This document shows, piece after piece, positions 44,551-53,064 of a stretch of DNA of 64,000 nt. A program made the position numbers and the translations under genes. The DNA is from Shewanella marinintestina (GTDB lineage: Bacteria; Pseudomonadota; Gammaproteobacteria; Enterobacterales; Shewanellaceae). The stretch lies in the NCBI RefSeq assembly GCF_023283845.1, contig NZ_JAKILC010000008.1:124001-188000 (forward strand), read 5' to 3'. The notes under the pieces were generated by a model. The model worked only from the letters and a program-made list of their open reading frames with translations. It was not told the DNA's origin and searched no databases. Every line of letters starts with the position of its first letter. Position 1 is the stretch's first letter.

Positions 44551-45639
44551 ATGCCTACTGCATCTAAATCCGATTCAAGCGTTTCAACAACCCCTCCGGT
44601 TATTTCTAACAATATCACCGATCTTATTGGTAACACGGATCTACTTAGGATCAATAGCCTAAGTGAGCTCACAGGCTGTGAGATTTTGCTTAAGTGCGAG
44701 CAACAAAATCCAGGTGGTTCAATTAAAGATCGTGCAGCGCTGCAGATGGTGAAAGATGCGATCGCCAGCGGAAAATTAAAGGCAGGCATGACGATCGTTG
44801 AGGGGACTGCAGGTAATACCGGCATAGGTTTAGCCTTAGTGGCTAAAGCATTAGGTTTTAAGATGCTGGTGGTGATGCCTAAAGGCCAAGCGCCAGAGAA
44901 AGAGCAGATGATCAGCTTGTTTGATGCCGAGCTTAAGTTGGTCGATGCCTGCCCGTTTGCTAACCCAGATCATTTCTATCACACCGCTAAACGATTAGGT
45001 GAGGCCAACAGCGATTATTGGTGGGCCGATCAATTTGAAAATACCAGTAATTTTAGGGCCCATTATCTCAATACCGCTCCTGAGATCTGGCAGCAAACTA
45101 AAGGAATGATCGATGCGCTAGTCTCTGTCGCTGGTACTGGCGGCACTATTGCCGGTAACTCGCGTTATTTATCTGAGCAAAATCCACAGTTACAAACTTG
45201 GTTGGTGGATCCGGATGGCTCTGGGATCTATTCATATTTGAAAGACGGTGAATATCAATCAACTGGCAGTTCATTCACTGAAGGTATTGGAATCATGCGC
45301 TTAGTTGAGAACTTCCGCCAAGCTAACATCAACAAAGCCATTACTTTGTCGGATGTTGATTTGATTGCCATTGCACGTCATGTCAGAGAGTATGACGGTA
45401 TTACACTTGGCAGTAGCGCGGCACTCAATGTTGCTGGGGCGCTTTATGCCGCAGCTAAAATGGGCCAGGGTAAAACCATAGTGACCTTTTGGTGTGATAT
45501 TGCCGAGCGCTCTTCATCAAAGCTTTATAATGAACAATTTCTTAGCGATAAAGGTTTTAGTGGCAGCAGTGAGGCCGTCGCAGATATGTTTGCTCGTTAT
45601 CAAGCTGAAGCTGATAGCGCTGTGGTTACTCTAGAGTAG
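44551..45639 (+). CDS. PLP-dependent cysteine synthase-like enzyme
   Basis: The 362-residue fold-type-II PLP enzyme has the lysine motif NPGGSIKDRAA and the phosphate loop EGTAGNTGIGLA, with GTGGTIAGNSRYL further on. EGTAGNTG rather than the EPTSGNTG of CysK, and the WWADQFENTSNFRAHY segment, place it near the cysteine synthase 2 branch known from fungi and some proteobacteria, not with the housekeeping CysK/CysM. There is no signal peptide; the Ser/Thr-rich first 20 residues look like a flexible tail. The expected reaction is O-acetylserine (or a related substrate) plus sulphide to cysteine. Confidence 0.88.
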   Translation: MPTASKSDSSVSTTPPVISNNITDLIGNTDLLRINSLSELTGCEILLKCEQQNPGGSIKDRAALQMVKDAIASGKLKAGMTIVEGTAGNTGIGLALVAKALGFKMLVVMPKGQAPEKEQMISLFDAELKLVDACPFANPDHFYHTAKRLGEANSDYWWADQFENTSNFRAHYLNTAPEIWQQTKGMIDALVSVAGTGGTIAGNSRYLSEQNPQLQTWLVDPDGSGIYSYLKDGEYQSTGSSFTEGIGIMRLVENFRQANINKAITLSDVDLIAIARHVREYDGITLGSSAALNVAGALYAAAKMGQGKTIVTFWCDIAERSSSKLYNEQFLSDKGFSGSSEAVADMFARYQAEADSAVVTLE

Positions 45640-45783
45640 ATTGGGAGCTGGGTTTAGTTTTTACTGCACATTTATTGATAATTAGTTTTTGGTGTTAGAT
45701 AGTCCGCTAAAGTAGTTATCCGTATAGCCCTAAGCCTAAATTTTATTGGGTTTAGGGAATGTGGCAGGGTAGGAATTAAGTTG

Positions 45784-46659
45784 ATGCACAGTGTTCCCAA
45801 TGTTGAATTTAGAGCGCCTCATATTAATAAATCTGGCGTCGAAATATTAGATTTAGACCTTTTTTATAGCAAATTGGCTAAGTGTAAATTTTGCCCATCT
45901 CAACCTCATCGGATTAATTACTTCTGTTTTATTTATATCACTGATGGACAAGGTGGTCATTTTGTTGATTTTAAATATCATCCATTTAAAAGCGGCAGTT
46001 TTATATTTATCAATAAACATCAAGTGCATGCTTTTGATTTAGAGAGTCGGCCTAAAGGTAAGATGATTAATATTACCGAAGACTTTTTAAATACGATTTT
46101 AACCAATATCCGTATTCCATTTTTTACTCCTACTCATCTGGTGAGCTCACAGCAACCGCTTTTAAGTTTAAGCCAATCTTTGATAGAAACTTGTGAACAT
46201 TTATTGTACGAAATTAATAAGGTTCAAGAAGGCACTGCAGACTCTAAATTGCTGGTGCAACTTTTATTCTCGTCATTACTCGTAGCTTTAGCGGCGGAGA
46301 GGAAGACTGAAGCCTTGCATTTAAATGAGGCGCAAGCATATCGTTTTCAGCAATTTTTACTGCTAATAGAGAGCAAGGCTGCAAGCACCCGTGAGGCATC
46401 GGAGTATGCGCAGATGCTGCATGTATCCTATAAGTCACTTAATTTACTGTGTAAGCAAGCTTGTGGCCAAACAGCAAAGCAGTTGATTGATGCGCATGCG
46501 ATTCTTGAAATCAAACGCAGACTCATTATTGGTAGCGCCAAAATACAAGAAATTGCTTATCAGCTAGGCTTTGACGATGTGACTTATTTTGTGAAGTTCT
46601 TTAAACGCCATACTCAGCTTACACCATCCCAATTCAAAGATACTCACCCAATATCTTAA
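45784..46659 (+). CDS. AraC-family transcriptional regulator
   Basis: The 291-residue protein has an N-terminal cupin-like domain (about 20-110, YFCFIYITDGQGGHFVDF and SGSFIFINKHQVHAF) and a C-terminal AraC helix-turn-helix pair (YAQMLHVSYKSLNLLCKQ; IAYQLGFDDVTYFVKFFKRH). ATG 45784 is chosen, with AGGA nine bases before; a TTG one codon upstream is possible. It follows the cysteine-synthase-like gene by 144 bases and may control it, but this is only positional. Confidence 0.88.
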   Translation: MHSVPNVEFRAPHINKSGVEILDLDLFYSKLAKCKFCPSQPHRINYFCFIYITDGQGGHFVDFKYHPFKSGSFIFINKHQVHAFDLESRPKGKMINITEDFLNTILTNIRIPFFTPTHLVSSQQPLLSLSQSLIETCEHLLYEINKVQEGTADSKLLVQLLFSSLLVALAAERKTEALHLNEAQAYRFQQFLLLIESKAASTREASEYAQMLHVSYKSLNLLCKQACGQTAKQLIDAHAILEIKRRLIIGSAKIQEIAYQLGFDDVTYFVKFFKRHTQLTPSQFKDTHPIS

Positions 46660-46665
46660 CCACTA

Positions 46666-46702
46666 AATAAGCAGATGGTTTTATGCCATCATTTTGCTTA
46701 TT
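46666..46702 (+). terminator. Possible terminator of the AraC gene
   Basis: AATAAGCA with TGCTTATT, and inside them GATGG with CCATC, form an interrupted stem right after the stop codon. There is no strong T-run. Confidence 0.5.
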
Positions 46703-47045
46703 AAATACCTGCGAAGTTCACATAGTTGCTACTAGGTACGAAAAACACCATTTTCGGGATGATAAGTCCATTACTGATTATCGCTTAATTGACTATTTTC
46801 ATATTTGTAGAATATAGAAGATTAAGTAAATCTTTAGCCTATTAATTACTCGAGAACTTAAATTTTTATGCAGTATTGATCCTAATTAAATTAAACATGC
46901 TTAAGAGCTTGTTAATTTAATCTAGTCATATTTTCTCATCTTTATTCTATATAAAAGTCATTTCTGTTTCGTTAAGCGGTGATGGTTTTTAACCGTAGCT
47001 AGATAAAAATCAAATAAAAATAGTGATACTTTTGCAGGGAATATC
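46703..47045. other. Intergenic region before the cytochrome gene
   Basis: An AT-rich leader with no clear operator; an FNR or CRP box was looked for by eye and not found. AGGGA precedes the cytochrome ATG. Confidence 0.4.
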
Positions 47046-48599
47046 ATGATGAACAATGTAAATGCTTCATATAGAAAAGTGTTGATAGCAAGTATGGCAA
47101 CATTACTCGTTGCTTGTGGCTCTGACAGCGATGATGTTATGCCGCCTCCACCTCCAAGTGATAATAACCCACCTATAGCCATGGCAACTACAGCGACGGC
47201 GATTATTGGTACGCCAGTGATGATTGATGCGTTAGCTAATGATAGCGATCCTGATGGTGATGAACTCACACTTAGCCAGATTGCTCTTATTGAAGGAAGT
47301 GGCGAAGGTCTGATTAAGGATAATCAACTATTATTTACCCCGACTCACGTTGGTACAGTAGTGTTTAGTTACACGATTGCTGATCCTGAAGGGGCTACCG
47401 ATAGTGCTACAGTGACAATTATAGTGAGCGAAAGTCTTGAAACTCGGAGCTATGTGGGCAGCCAAACTTGCTTAAGCTGCCATACCGATAAGGATAGTTT
47501 CCTAGAAACAGGTCATAACTTTAAGTTGAGCAAAATTGAAAGTGGCGCAGCACCGCAGTTTCCATTTAGTTCGTTAGAAGGCTCGGTTGAATTACTATAC
47601 GGAGCAGATAATACAGCGGGTACACCAAATAGTTGGGAAGAAGTGAGCTACGTAATTGGTGGATACTACCGTACTGCAATGTACCTAGATAAAAATGGCT
47701 ATATCCTTTCAGGTACTGGTGTCCGTGCCATTCTGCCTGAAAATGGCGAAGACTTTACGATTGATCATATTTCAGCTTATGCCCCGGGCGGTGAAGCTGA
47801 TTCCCATTCATTTGATTGTGGTCATTGTCACACTACTGGCTGGAAAGATCATACTCCTGGTTCTGACTTAAATCCAAATCATCAAGATGGCCTTGTTGGT
47901 ATAGAAGGGACTTTTGAGATGACGGGAATTCAATGTGAAGCGTGTCATGGTGCCGGTGATAAGCATGTTAAAACCCAGTCAGCAGACGATATTGATCGTA
48001 TTGCAAAGGGGCGTTATACCTCTGATCTAATGCAAGAGGATATGGGCTTTGGTAAGGCTGTAACTTGTTCTGAATGTCATAGTAAAAAGACTAATCGTAA
48101 GTTTCCAAGTTTTGTCAGTGAACATAACCAAGATTTTGGCGGCGATAGCATAGGCGGCCGTACTATTCCTTACGACTTAGGTGGTCGAGTGGCTGGTGAT
48201 GCGCTACTGGGAATGGACGCTAATACTGGTAAAATTACCGGTAAGAAAGCGGATATGGCTTGTCATACATGTCATAACCCGCATCAGTCTAAGGTGAATG
48301 AGGACCAGCCTGGTCATGAAAATGCAATGCTGAAACAGTGTATCGATTGTCATTACGACAAGCCGTTTACTCCAGAACTTGAGGTACATAGTTTTGTCGC
48401 TAAATGTGAAAGCTGCCATATGCCTAACGAAAAGCATTTCTTCAGAATTAACTTAGATTACCCTGCGGATAGCACCGAGAACTTTTCTAAAGACGGCAAG
48501 TATGTACAGCCTTGGAATACGTCAAAAGACAGTTGTTCAAGCTGCCATAAAGACGATTACGATGTACGTGCAGCTTTGATTAAAAATATGCACCTGTAA
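47046..48599 (+). CDS. Eight-heme c-type cytochrome lipoprotein with cadherin/Ig-like domain
   Basis: The 517-residue protein starts with a lipoprotein signal (LLVAC, Cys24) and a Pro-rich spacer. A tandem-type Ig/cadherin-like domain (about 40-128, ANDSDPDGDELTLSQ) is followed by a haem region with eight CxxCH motifs at 142, 258, 297, 341, 406, 432, 454 and 497. No CxxCK or CX4CH variant is seen. The haem spacing resembles the cytochrome c554/octaheme group rather than OmcA/MtrC decahemes. It is probably attached to the outer or inner membrane and carries electrons in anaerobic respiration. The partner and acceptor are unknown; norVW downstream is separated by a terminator. Confidence 0.88.
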   Translation: MMNNVNASYRKVLIASMATLLVACGSDSDDVMPPPPPSDNNPPIAMATTATAIIGTPVMIDALANDSDPDGDELTLSQIALIEGSGEGLIKDNQLLFTPTHVGTVVFSYTIADPEGATDSATVTIIVSESLETRSYVGSQTCLSCHTDKDSFLETGHNFKLSKIESGAAPQFPFSSLEGSVELLYGADNTAGTPNSWEEVSYVIGGYYRTAMYLDKNGYILSGTGVRAILPENGEDFTIDHISAYAPGGEADSHSFDCGHCHTTGWKDHTPGSDLNPNHQDGLVGIEGTFEMTGIQCEACHGAGDKHVKTQSADDIDRIAKGRYTSDLMQEDMGFGKAVTCSECHSKKTNRKFPSFVSEHNQDFGGDSIGGRTIPYDLGGRVAGDALLGMDANTGKITGKKADMACHTCHNPHQSKVNEDQPGHENAMLKQCIDCHYDKPFTPELEVHSFVAKCESCHMPNEKHFFRINLDYPADSTENFSKDGKYVQPWNTSKDSCSSCHKDDYDVRAALIKNMHL

Positions 48600-48648
48600 A
48601 CTTGCTCTAGCTGAATAAGTTCAACGAGTTCCACCTTTGATTAGACTT

Positions 48649-48679
48649 AGCCTTAAGTATTTTACTTGAGGCTTTTTTA
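48649..48679 (+). terminator. Terminator of the cytochrome gene
   Basis: AGCCTTAAGTA and TACTTGAGGCT form an 11-bp stem (one G-U pair) around TTT, followed by TTTTTT. Confidence 0.93.
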
Positions 48680-48865
48680 TGGGTTAACGATTGTCGCTGT
48701 CGTAGCTACAAGCTGTGGGATCTTGGCTGAAAAGGCTGTGGTAAGTCGCTATGGATTTATTTTCTCGGTTATGGCTTAGGCTACATATATTGCAGCCTGA
48801 AATTTTGCAGCATTAAGTTTGTAGATCTTAACTATAAGAGTTCAATGCAATATGTTATCGGTGGT

Positions 48866-48919
48866 GTCATATCGACAATTAATTATCATTTTGACACTTA
48901 ATCATGATATCAAAAAGAC
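48866..48919 (+). promoter_or_regulatory. Three NorR-like enhancer sites before norV
   Basis: GTCATATCGAC (48866), ATCATTTTGAC (48885) and ATCAAAAAGAC (48909) share the GT-N7-AC pattern of NorR sites, the last two with A for the first G. There are three copies, as in E. coli norVW, 55-120 bases upstream of a sigma-54 promoter. Confidence 0.65.
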
Positions 48920-48973
48920 ACTCTTAAATTGAGTTTATCCCTGTTAAATCTTTAAAATCAATGAAATAAAATG

Positions 48974-48989
48974 TTGGCACGTTCGCTGC
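48974..48989 (+). promoter_or_regulatory. Sigma-54 promoter of norVW
   Basis: TTGGCACGTTCGCTGC has the -24 GG and -12 GC exactly ten bases apart. It matches TGGCAC-N5-TTGC except for C in place of the first T. Transcription would start about 49001, 48 bases before the norV ATG. Confidence 0.8.
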
Positions 48990-49048
48990 TATTACAGCTT
49001 CAGGTTTAGTGTTAATGCACTATTTGAATTTTAGTAATAGGTGGCAAT

Positions 49049-50530
49049 ATGACAATCCATGTCAAAAACAACATTCATTGGGTAGGACAACGCGACTGGG
49101 AAGTACAGGACTTCCATGGTACCGAGTATAAAATGACTAAAGGGACGAGCTACAACAGTTACCTTATTCGTGAGCAAAAGACGGTATTGATCGATACCGT
49201 TGATCATCGTTTTAGTCAGCAGTTTATCCAAAATCTTGAGATGGAGATCGACCTTAATGAGATCGACTACATCGTTATAAATCATGCCGAAGAAGATCAT
49301 TCTGGCGCCTTAGTTGCGCTAATGGCCAAGATCCCCAATACCCCAATCTACTGCACTGAAAATGCAGTTGATTCGATCGTTGGTCACCACCATCACCCTG
49401 AATGGAACTTCAATGTGGTAAAAACCGGTGACACGCTAGACATTGGTAACGGCAAGCAATTGATCTTTATCGAAGCGCCTATGCTGCATTGGCCAGATAG
49501 CATGATGACTTATCAGACTGGTGACGCTGTACTGTATAGCAACGACGCCTTTGGTCAGCATTATTGCGATGAACGCCTATTTAACGATGAAGTCGATCAA
49601 ACTGAATTGATGGATCAATGCCTGCGCTACTACTCGAATATTTTAACGCCTTTTAGTGCTTTGGTGACCGCTAAGATCCATGAAGTACTTAGCTTTAATG
49701 TTCCGGTTGATATGATCGCAACGTCACACGGTATTGTATGGCGCGATAATCCCACGCAGATCATCCACCAATATCTTGAGTGGGCTAATGATTACCAAGA
49801 AGATCGCATTACTCTATTTTATGATTCGATGTCGAATAACACCCGTATGATGGCCGATGCGATTGCTCAGGGGATCCATGATGTCGATCCAGCCGTTGCA
49901 GTGAAAGTCTTTAACGTATCGCGCCAGGATAAGAATGACATTCTTGCCAGTATCTTTAGATCGAAAGGGATCTTAGTCGGTTCATCAACCATGAACAATG
50001 TGATGATGCCTAAAGTGGCTGGTATGCTAGAAGAGATCACCGGTCTGCGCTTTAAGAATAAGAAAGCGGCAGCTTTTGGTAGCTTTGGCTGGAATGGCGG
50101 CGCGGTCGATCGCATTCATACTCGCTTAACCGATGCTGGCTTTGAAACAACTTATGGGATGAAAACTAAGTGGCGCCCAGACGGTAAAGCCATGCGTGAA
50201 TGCCGTGAGTATGGCCAACATGTAGCTAAGCAGTGGGCGCTTAAGGACTTGTCTGAACCATTAAAGCAAAACATAGTTAACCGTGAGCCAGCTACAACAG
50301 ATAGCAGTGTTGAGTCGTTTACGCCTGTGGCTCAAAGTGATGCAAGCGTTGCTATGGTTGATAGCCAAAAGATGCTATGCACCGTATGTAATTGGGTTTA
50401 TGACCCCGCTATTGGTGAGCCGAATCAAGATGTCGCCCCAGGTACTACTTGGTCTGATGTGGCTGAAGATTTTCTTTGCCCTGAATGCGGTATTGGTAAA
50501 GAAGTGTTTCAACCAATAGCTGGAGCATAA
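49049..50530 (+). CDS. norV: Anaerobic nitric oxide reductase flavorubredoxin NorV
   Basis: The 493-residue cytoplasmic enzyme reduces NO to N2O under anaerobic conditions. The beta-lactamase-like diiron domain (about 1-250) has [11 protein letters not shown] and further His/Asp ligands. A flavodoxin domain (about 255-400, [16 protein letters not shown]) and a C-terminal rubredoxin ([10 protein letters not shown] with CPECGIG) follow. Length and domain order match E. coli NorV. It is followed two to four bases later by norW. A sigma-54 promoter with NorR-like sites lies upstream. Confidence 0.97.
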   Translation: MTIHVKNNIHWVGQRDWEVQDFHGTEYKMTKGTSYNSYLIREQKTVLIDTVDHRFSQQFIQNLEMEIDLNEIDYIVINHAEEDHSGALVALMAKIPNTPIYCTENAVDSIVGHHHHPEWNFNVVKTGDTLDIGNGKQLIFIEAPMLHWPDSMMTYQTGDAVLYSNDAFGQHYCDERLFNDEVDQTELMDQCLRYYSNILTPFSALVTAKIHEVLSFNVPVDMIATSHGIVWRDNPTQIIHQYLEWANDYQEDRITLFYDSMSNNTRMMADAIAQGIHDVDPAVAVKVFNVSRQDKNDILASIFRSKGILVGSSTMNNVMMPKVAGMLEEITGLRFKNKKAAAFGSFGWNGGAVDRIHTRLTDAGFETTYGMKTKWRPDGKAMRECREYGQHVAKQWALKDLSEPLKQNIVNREPATTDSSVESFTPVAQSDASVAMVDSQKMLCTVCNWVYDPAIGEPNQDVAPGTTWSDVAEDFLCPECGIGKEVFQPIAGA

Positions 50531-50534
50531 CTTG

Positions 50535-51701
50535 ATGAGCGAACAACTTGATGCGCCAATCGTCATTATTGGTAGTGGCTTTGCCGCCTATCAGCTTATT
50601 AAGGCTATTCGCCGCAGCGATCAAACGGTAACGATCCAGGTTTTTACTGCTGATAATGGCGATGATTACAATAAGCCAGATCTAAGCCATGTGATGTCTA
50701 AGCAGCAGTTAGCAAGCGATCTTGTGCGTGCATCTGGGATGGAGATCGCGCGCGAGCTTAACTTTGAACTGCACGCTAATAGTTATGTGGACTCGATTGA
50801 TCCGGAGCAACATAAGATCAAAGTTGTAGGTAAGGCGTACCCATACGCAAAGTTAGTTGTTGCCACCGGATCTAAGGCCTTTGTGCCGCCGATGTCAGGT
50901 AAGGCCATAGATCGCATTGTGACGCTCAATAGTTTGCAAGAGTACCAAGCTGCTGAACAAGAGTTGGCGTTGGCCAAACGTGTGTTAGTGATAGGTGGCG
51001 GTTTGATCGGCACCGAGTTATCTATGGATCTCGCAACAGCGGGTAAGCAAGTAATTACAGTTGATCCTTGTGATCAACTGATGGCCAATTTATTACCCGA
51101 ATACATAGCGACTCAGCTACGTAAGCAGATGCAGCAATTAGGCGTGCAATTTGCGATGAGTAATAAAGTGAGTAGCATTAACTCCAGTGAAGATTGCCGC
51201 GCTTTGCAGGTAGAGTTAGCAAATGGTGAGTCGCTTATTGTTGATACTGTTATTTCTGCTGCAGGACTTCTGGCTAATACGCAGTTAGCGCAGCAAGCGG
51301 GTTTAGCGGTCAATCGAGGCATAGTGGTGGATAACCAGCTGCAAACCTCGGTAACGGATGTATATGCCTTGGGCGACTGCGCCGAGATTGGTGGCAAGGT
51401 GTCAGCGTATTTGCAGCCAGCTTTAGTTTGCGCCAATGCATTAGCTAAAACCTTATTAGGCCATGAGACGGCCGTAGTATTGCCCGCCATGTTGGTGAAG
51501 GTTAAAACGCCGCATTATCCCATTCAGTTGGCAGGGCAAGCAGTGCATCAGGTTAATCGTTGGCAATTAGATATCGATGCTGATGGGATGAGTGTGCAAG
51601 CTTTTGATAGTCGTGATGATCTACAAGGTTTTGTGGTGGCTGAGCAGCATATGAATAAGGCTTTTGGCTTGCTTAAGCGTTTAGGCAAAGCGGCAGTCTA
51701 G
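50535..51701 (+). CDS. norW: NADH:flavorubredoxin reductase NorW
   Basis: The 388-residue FAD protein passes electrons from NADH to the rubredoxin part of NorV. It has the N-terminal FAD site IVIIGSGFAAYQLIKAIR, the NADH site VLVIGGGLIGTELSMDLA and the second FAD motif VTDVYALGDCAEI. ATG 50535 is used; a TTG one codon before it is possible. It directly follows norV and shares its promoter. Confidence 0.96.
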   Translation: MSEQLDAPIVIIGSGFAAYQLIKAIRRSDQTVTIQVFTADNGDDYNKPDLSHVMSKQQLASDLVRASGMEIARELNFELHANSYVDSIDPEQHKIKVVGKAYPYAKLVVATGSKAFVPPMSGKAIDRIVTLNSLQEYQAAEQELALAKRVLVIGGGLIGTELSMDLATAGKQVITVDPCDQLMANLLPEYIATQLRKQMQQLGVQFAMSNKVSSINSSEDCRALQVELANGESLIVDTVISAAGLLANTQLAQQAGLAVNRGIVVDNQLQTSVTDVYALGDCAEIGGKVSAYLQPALVCANALAKTLLGHETAVVLPAMLVKVKTPHYPIQLAGQAVHQVNRWQLDIDADGMSVQAFDSRDDLQGFVVAEQHMNKAFGLLKRLGKAAV

Positions 51702-51831
51702 GAGTAAAAGAGACAATCGGTACAGTAGTTTAGTTTTGCTATAAATAGTGGTGAGATAGCGACAAGTATTTTACTCGATAGCGTAAAAATGGTCGAATTA
51801 GGCAAGTGTTAATCTGTCATTATAGAACAAT

Positions 51832-51858
51832 AAAAAAGCCAGCTCTGCTGGTTTTTTT
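51832..51858 (+). terminator. Terminator of norVW
   Basis: AAAAGCCAGC and GCTGG with TTTTTTT form a short stem (one bulged G) around TCT, about 130 bases after norW. Confidence 0.85.
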
Positions 51859-52121
51859 ATTGTCTTTTTTAGCCGATATTTTTTACTGACACTAGCCATT
51901 TATTTGACAGTAATTTACGCTATTTAGTTGTAATTAATTAGTTGTTAAATAGTATTTATGTGCTTGTTTTAATGTGCTAATTTTATACTTTGTCGTGATA
52001 AGTAAATAAATGCCATCGCGATTGCTAAAATTGCTGCCTATGTCGCGAATTTTACATCGACTATAGGTATACTCCGTGAACTCAAATTTTACCTAAACGA
52101 TCCTTAAGTGGTCAGGCTTTT
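51859..52121. other. Intergenic region before the binding-protein operon
   Basis: An AT-rich leader of the binding-protein/GGDEF-EAL operon. Together with the terminator the gene-free stretch is 420 bases. No RNA gene was recognised. Confidence 0.4.
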
Positions 52122-53063
52122 ATGAAGGTGTTTCAAATGCAATCAAGATTCATCATTCAGTTAGTCGTAATGTTAGTTTTAGGCTTATCTAGCCTGCAAG
52201 TTTTAGCAAGAGATTTAGCCGAGATTAAAGCTGAAGGCGTACTTCGTCATTTAGGCGTACCCTATGCAAACTTTGTTTCTCAATTTGAAGAGGGTAATAA
52301 AGTAAACCATAGCGGTCTTGATATTGAATTGATGCAAAACTTTGCCAAGCATCTAGGTGTGGAATATCAATTTGTTCCTGCTCAGTGGGCGACTGTATTT
52401 GGCAAGTTAACCGGTCGCAATGGCCAGTTTGTTAATAATAAAGTGGTCTATAGCCCAGAACAACCTATCGTTGGCGACGTTATTGCTAATGGCTTAACTG
52501 TACTCGATTGGCGCCGAGAGATAGTCGACTTTTCAGATGATTATTTTCCATCGGCTGTGTGGCTAGTGGCACGCACGACTTCAGAACTTAACCCTATAAA
52601 ACCTAGCGGTTCAATTTTTGACGACATTACCATGGTGAGAAGTTTGCTCAAGGAGCGCGATATTCTGGCGATGAAACAATCTTGCTTGGATCCCGATCTT
52701 TATAACTTATACGCCACTGAAGCCAATGTTATTTTGCCGACTAAAGAATTACAACTTAATGAAATGGTGCCTTTTCTATTGAGTATCGATGCGGAAGCGA
52801 CATTGCTGGATGTAGCCGACTCGCTCATTGCCATCGATAAGTGGCCTAATTCTATTAAGATTATTGGCCCAATTTCTGAAGAGCAAAGAATGGCGATGGG
52901 TTTCCGTAAAGACTCTCCTGAGCTCAGAGAAGCATTTAATCAATATCTTAAACAGATCCGTGCTGATGGTAGTTACCGAAAATTGGTTAAAAAGTACTAC
53001 CCAACAGTATTCCATTATTACCAAGATTATTTTGATCAAGCGGTAGCTGATACTCATAAGTAA
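52122..53063 (+). CDS. Periplasmic solute-binding protein (SBP_bac_3-like)
   Basis: The 313-residue protein has a signal peptide (to about LQVLA) and a family-3 solute-binding fold. The expected N-terminal strand appears as EGVLRHLGVPYANFV, GLDIELMQNFAKHLGV carries the ligand-site residues, and RADGSYRKLVKKYYP closes the fold. No ABC transporter genes lie near. The next gene, one base away, is a membrane GGDEF-EAL protein, so this is probably a sensor subunit that reports a ligand to c-di-GMP turnover. Confidence 0.85.
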   Translation: MKVFQMQSRFIIQLVVMLVLGLSSLQVLARDLAEIKAEGVLRHLGVPYANFVSQFEEGNKVNHSGLDIELMQNFAKHLGVEYQFVPAQWATVFGKLTGRNGQFVNNKVVYSPEQPIVGDVIANGLTVLDWRREIVDFSDDYFPSAVWLVARTTSELNPIKPSGSIFDDITMVRSLLKERDILAMKQSCLDPDLYNLYATEANVILPTKELQLNEMVPFLLSIDAEATLLDVADSLIAIDKWPNSIKIIGPISEEQRMAMGFRKDSPELREAFNQYLKQIRADGSYRKLVKKYYPTVFHYYQDYFDQAVADTHK

Positions 53064-53064
53064 C

